Source: Sphingobacteriaceae bacterium (lineage in GTDB: Bacteria > Bacteroidota > Bacteroidia > Sphingobacteriales > Sphingobacteriaceae). From it: a stretch of 64,000 bases of DNA. The DNA is taken from positions 62,001 through 126,000 of the forward strand of contig JACMJM010000062.1 of NCBI GenBank assembly GCA_014380615.1. Direction: 5' to 3'. Under the pieces are notes generated by a model. That model did not search any database, had not been told where the DNA came from, and saw only the letters and a list, made by a program, of their open reading frames with translations. The translations under genes were made by a program, and so were the position numbers. This document shows positions 62,218 to 64,000 of this stretch, piece after piece (position 1 is the stretch's first letter; every line of letters begins with the position of its first letter).

Positions 62218-62574
62218 TTATTTATTAGGTTTCAACAGAGCCTGCATTTTTTGTGTGGACAGGAAAGAATCAAGAAAAGTATAAACCACTTCTTTGTTTT
62301 TATCCGAAAGCTTAGAAATTTCTTCAATACGTTTTAGCGTATCATCATCAAACTCTAAATCTGTTTTGCCGATCAAATAGTCCAAAGAAACTTTTAGAAC
62401 ATCAGCCACTTTAGAAGCCATTTCAATAGATGGCTTTACTTCATTGCGCTCGTATCGGCCATAGGCATCTCCATCAATATCCAGGAGTTTTCCTACCTCT
62501 GCCTGTGATAGTTTTTTCTTCTTTCTGATTAGCGTTAAACGTTCACCAAACAGCAAATTTGCAGTTTTTCCCAT
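62218..62574 (-). CDS. XRE-family regulator of the toxin-antitoxin operon
   Basis: The 118-residue protein has an N-terminal helix-turn-helix (GERLTLIRKKKKLSQAEVGK, LLDIDGDAYGRYERNEVKPS, MASKVADVLKVSLDYLIG) and a C-terminal helical part (LSDKNKEVVYTFLDSFLST) as in phage-repressor-like regulators. It is the first gene of the three-gene operon, so it probably controls the toxin-antitoxin pair. Candidate operators lie upstream at 62613-62688. Start ATG 62574. Confidence 0.88.
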   Translation of the reverse strand: MGKTANLLFGERLTLIRKKKKLSQAEVGKLLDIDGDAYGRYERNEVKPSIEMASKVADVLKVSLDYLIGKTDLEFDDDTLKRIEEISKLSDKNKEVVYTFLDSFLSTQKMQALLKPNK

Positions 62575-62612
62575 ATAAAATTGGCTTATAAGACAAAATT
62601 AAGCAAAATATA

Positions 62613-62688
62613 TGTAGGTATAAAATGACAAATGTTTGGACGTTTGCAAAAGATATTATAGTTTTACCACATATTTGTAGGATAAAAT
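62613..62688. promoter_or_regulatory. Candidate operators before the XRE/TA operon
   Basis: TGTAGGTATAAAAT (62613-62626) and TGTAGGATAAAAT (62676-62688), two near-identical sites 63 bases apart, lie 39-114 bases upstream of the XRE start. The TA-rich ends could also be promoter parts. Assignment is by similarity of the two copies only. Confidence 0.3.
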
Positions 62689-62708
62689 ATTTTTAATCGA
62701 TAGAAATC

Positions 62709-62765
62709 CCCAAAGCTGGTGCGAGCGTATTAGTCGTTTGCTGGTTCGAGCCTGCGGCTCGGATC
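62709..62765. repeat. Orphan REP copy of the RAYT element
   Basis: Begins with the same 19 bases (CCCAAAGCTGGTGCGAGCG) as 58201-58219 and continues to GCTGGT followed by CGAGCC-tgc-GGCTCG (62740-62761). Versus the RAYT copies, both stem arms changed at the same pair (T-A to C-G), so pairing is kept. It has no transposase beside it. Confidence 0.8.
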
Positions 62766-63022
62766 AATAAAAATCCTGTTTCTTATTGGAGATAGGTTTT
62801 TTTTTTATTTGCCAAACCCTAAATCGTGCCATTTTGTAACGAGGAACAGCAACTTTGTAATATTAAAGTGGTCTTGAGTTCAGTGCATCATCTTAAAGAT
62901 GGCGTCACTTCAAAAAAGCCGTCAAAGCTTGAATCTAAAAATAAATAAAAGAGTATAAGTTGAAAGATTTAAAGAATTCAACGTGCTTTAAATATTGGAA
63001 TCATCACACGGAAGCCTAACAA

Positions 63023-64000
63023 TTGAAGCGTTCATATCTTATTTTACTTCTTCAACTACTCTATTGCGTGGCTTTCGCCCAGCAGCGGCCGCAGTATACC
63101 CAGTACGTTTTCAATAACTATCTTATTAATCCGGCAATTTCCGGAATCGAAGCTTATATAGATCTTAAAGCCAGTCACCGTAACCAATGGACCGGCCTAA
63201 ACGGTACGCCGGTTACTAATTATATATCAGTTCATGCTCCCATCGGGAAAAGGTTTATTGATGAACACAGAAATAATTATGCCAGTCAGAGTCATCGCAG
63301 TTATGCTAAATCTTATCAGGCAGCCCAATCGCACCATGGCATTGGTATGCATGCGGTATTTGATAAGGCAGGTTTGATCAGCCGGAGCGATATAAATATT
63401 TCGTACGCCTTTCATTTGGGCTTATCGGATAAAGTTAATATATCAGCGGGAGTGGCGGCTGGCATTTCCCAATTAAGTCTTGATGTTGCCGGGGTTACAC
63501 TCGAGGATACTTATGATCCCGCTATTTCTATGTCGGCAGGTGAACAGATGAAACCTGATCTTGGCCTTGGTGTATGGCTCTATGGCCCCCAGTACTTTGT
63601 GGGGCTATCCGCACAGCAGTTACTGGGACAAACCCTGACTTTCTCTGAGAGCGATACATACAGCCAGGGGAAATTGCTTCCTCACTACTTCTTCACTGCC
63701 GGCTATAAATTCTTTCTTGGACCTGATATCGCAACTGTTCCATCGGTTCTGATTAAAAGAGTTTCTTCTGCACCATATACCTGCGATGCCAATCTGAAAT
63801 TAACGTTTCGGGATAAATTTTGGCTTGGCGGAAGCTATCGCAACGGGGACGCATTTTCTGCCCTGGCAGGATTTAATGTGAGCTATTTATTCAACCTGGG
63901 CTATTCATACGATTTTACAACCTCCCATTTGTCTACGGTGAGCAGCGGAACTCACGAGCTTATACTTGGTCTGTTATTGAATAATCGAAATAAGTTTACT
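63023..64000 (+). CDS. PorP/SprF-family type IX secretion membrane protein, 3' end cut
   Basis: From TTG 63023 the frame is open to the window end (326 codons). A signal peptide (KRSYLILLLQLLYCVAFAQ) is followed by the PorP/SprF opening QYTQYVFNNYLINPAISGIE and the region HRNQWTGLNGTPVTNYISVH. Later blocks (LGVWLYGPQYFVGLSAQQLL, LKLTFRDKFWLGGSYRNGDA) also fit this beta-barrel family. PorP/SprF proteins help anchor secreted proteins of the type IX system at the outer membrane. It may belong to the same secretion theme as the RHS operon. The 3' end lies outside. Confidence 0.93.
   Translation, partial: MKRSYLILLLQLLYCVAFAQQRPQYTQYVFNNYLINPAISGIEAYIDLKASHRNQWTGLNGTPVTNYISVHAPIGKRFIDEHRNNYASQSHRSYAKSYQAAQSHHGIGMHAVFDKAGLISRSDINISYAFHLGLSDKVNISAGVAAGISQLSLDVAGVTLEDTYDPAISMSAGEQMKPDLGLGVWLYGPQYFVGLSAQQLLGQTLTFSESDTYSQGKLLPHYFFTAGYKFFLGPDIATVPSVLIKRVSSAPYTCDANLKLTFRDKFWLGGSYRNGDAFSALAGFNVSYLFNLGYSYDFTTSHLSTVSSGTHELILGLLLNNRNKFT

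Noticed and set aside
62740-62765. tRNA T-arm (GGTTCGAGCC string)
   Set aside because: No acceptor, D or anticodon arm surrounds it. The string belongs to the REP hairpin.

Overview
The window looks like chromosomal DNA of a Bacteroidota bacterium, most probably of the Sphingobacteriaceae (Pedobacter or Mucilaginibacter type). The grounds are a PorP/SprF type IX secretion protein, two carboxypeptidase-regulatory-like/outer-membrane beta-barrel receptors, very large RHS proteins, several likely TTG starts without Shine-Dalgarno sequences, TAnnTTTG-type promoter cores close to start codons, and a moderate GC content. No rRNA, tRNA or CRISPR array was seen.

1-32.7 kb is mostly core genome broken by small mobile remnants. 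It holds a truncated EcsC-family gene, a frameshifted IS110 element, an EamA exporter, a YihY membrane protein, a LytTR regulator with a degenerate receiver, mutS, an NlpC/P60 lipoprotein, two thioredoxin-fold proteins, a DnaQ-like exonuclease, an exported protein paired with a beta-barrel receptor (both with glycine-rich inserts), queG, a glutaryl-CoA-dehydrogenase-like gene, foldback repeats, a umuD-umuC mutagenesis operon behind a palindromic operator, a herA-like ATPase pseudogene, a ThuA-like protein, an M49 peptidase, a 3-methyladenine glycosylase, a PNPOx-like protein, a Cys/Met PLP enzyme, a TIGR02757 gene carrying an in-frame palindromic doublet, a PAP2 phosphatase and mnmE.

32.7-35.2 kb is a small decayed accessory island: the C-terminal scrap of a restriction-modification enzyme, an intact RhuM-family gene, a scrap of a dinD-like gene, and a CheY-like regulator. 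35.2-37.6 kb encodes another beta-barrel receptor.

37.8-64 kb is the accessory centrepiece. A small XRE regulator diverges from an apparent operon: an 855-aa secreted, probably outer-membrane protein, a 364-aa secreted protein, a 136-aa lipoprotein, a 2195-aa exported protein with an SpvB/TcB-like start, and a 2836-aa RHS protein. The RHS protein ends in a short AT-rich tip with a zinc-metallopeptidase motif, and a small lipoprotein follows one base later. The layout resembles a Tc-toxin B/C shell or polymorphic toxin with an immunity protein, rebuilt for a Bacteroidota envelope. Downstream are a frameshifted REP-associated tyrosine transposase between 29-bp inverted repeats, an 821-aa tail-fibre-like exported protein, a cluster of palindromes, a three-gene toxin-antitoxin-regulator operon on the minus strand, an orphan REP element, and the start of a PorP/SprF gene that runs off the right edge.

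All functional calls come from reading the sequence and remembered family features; no database search was run.
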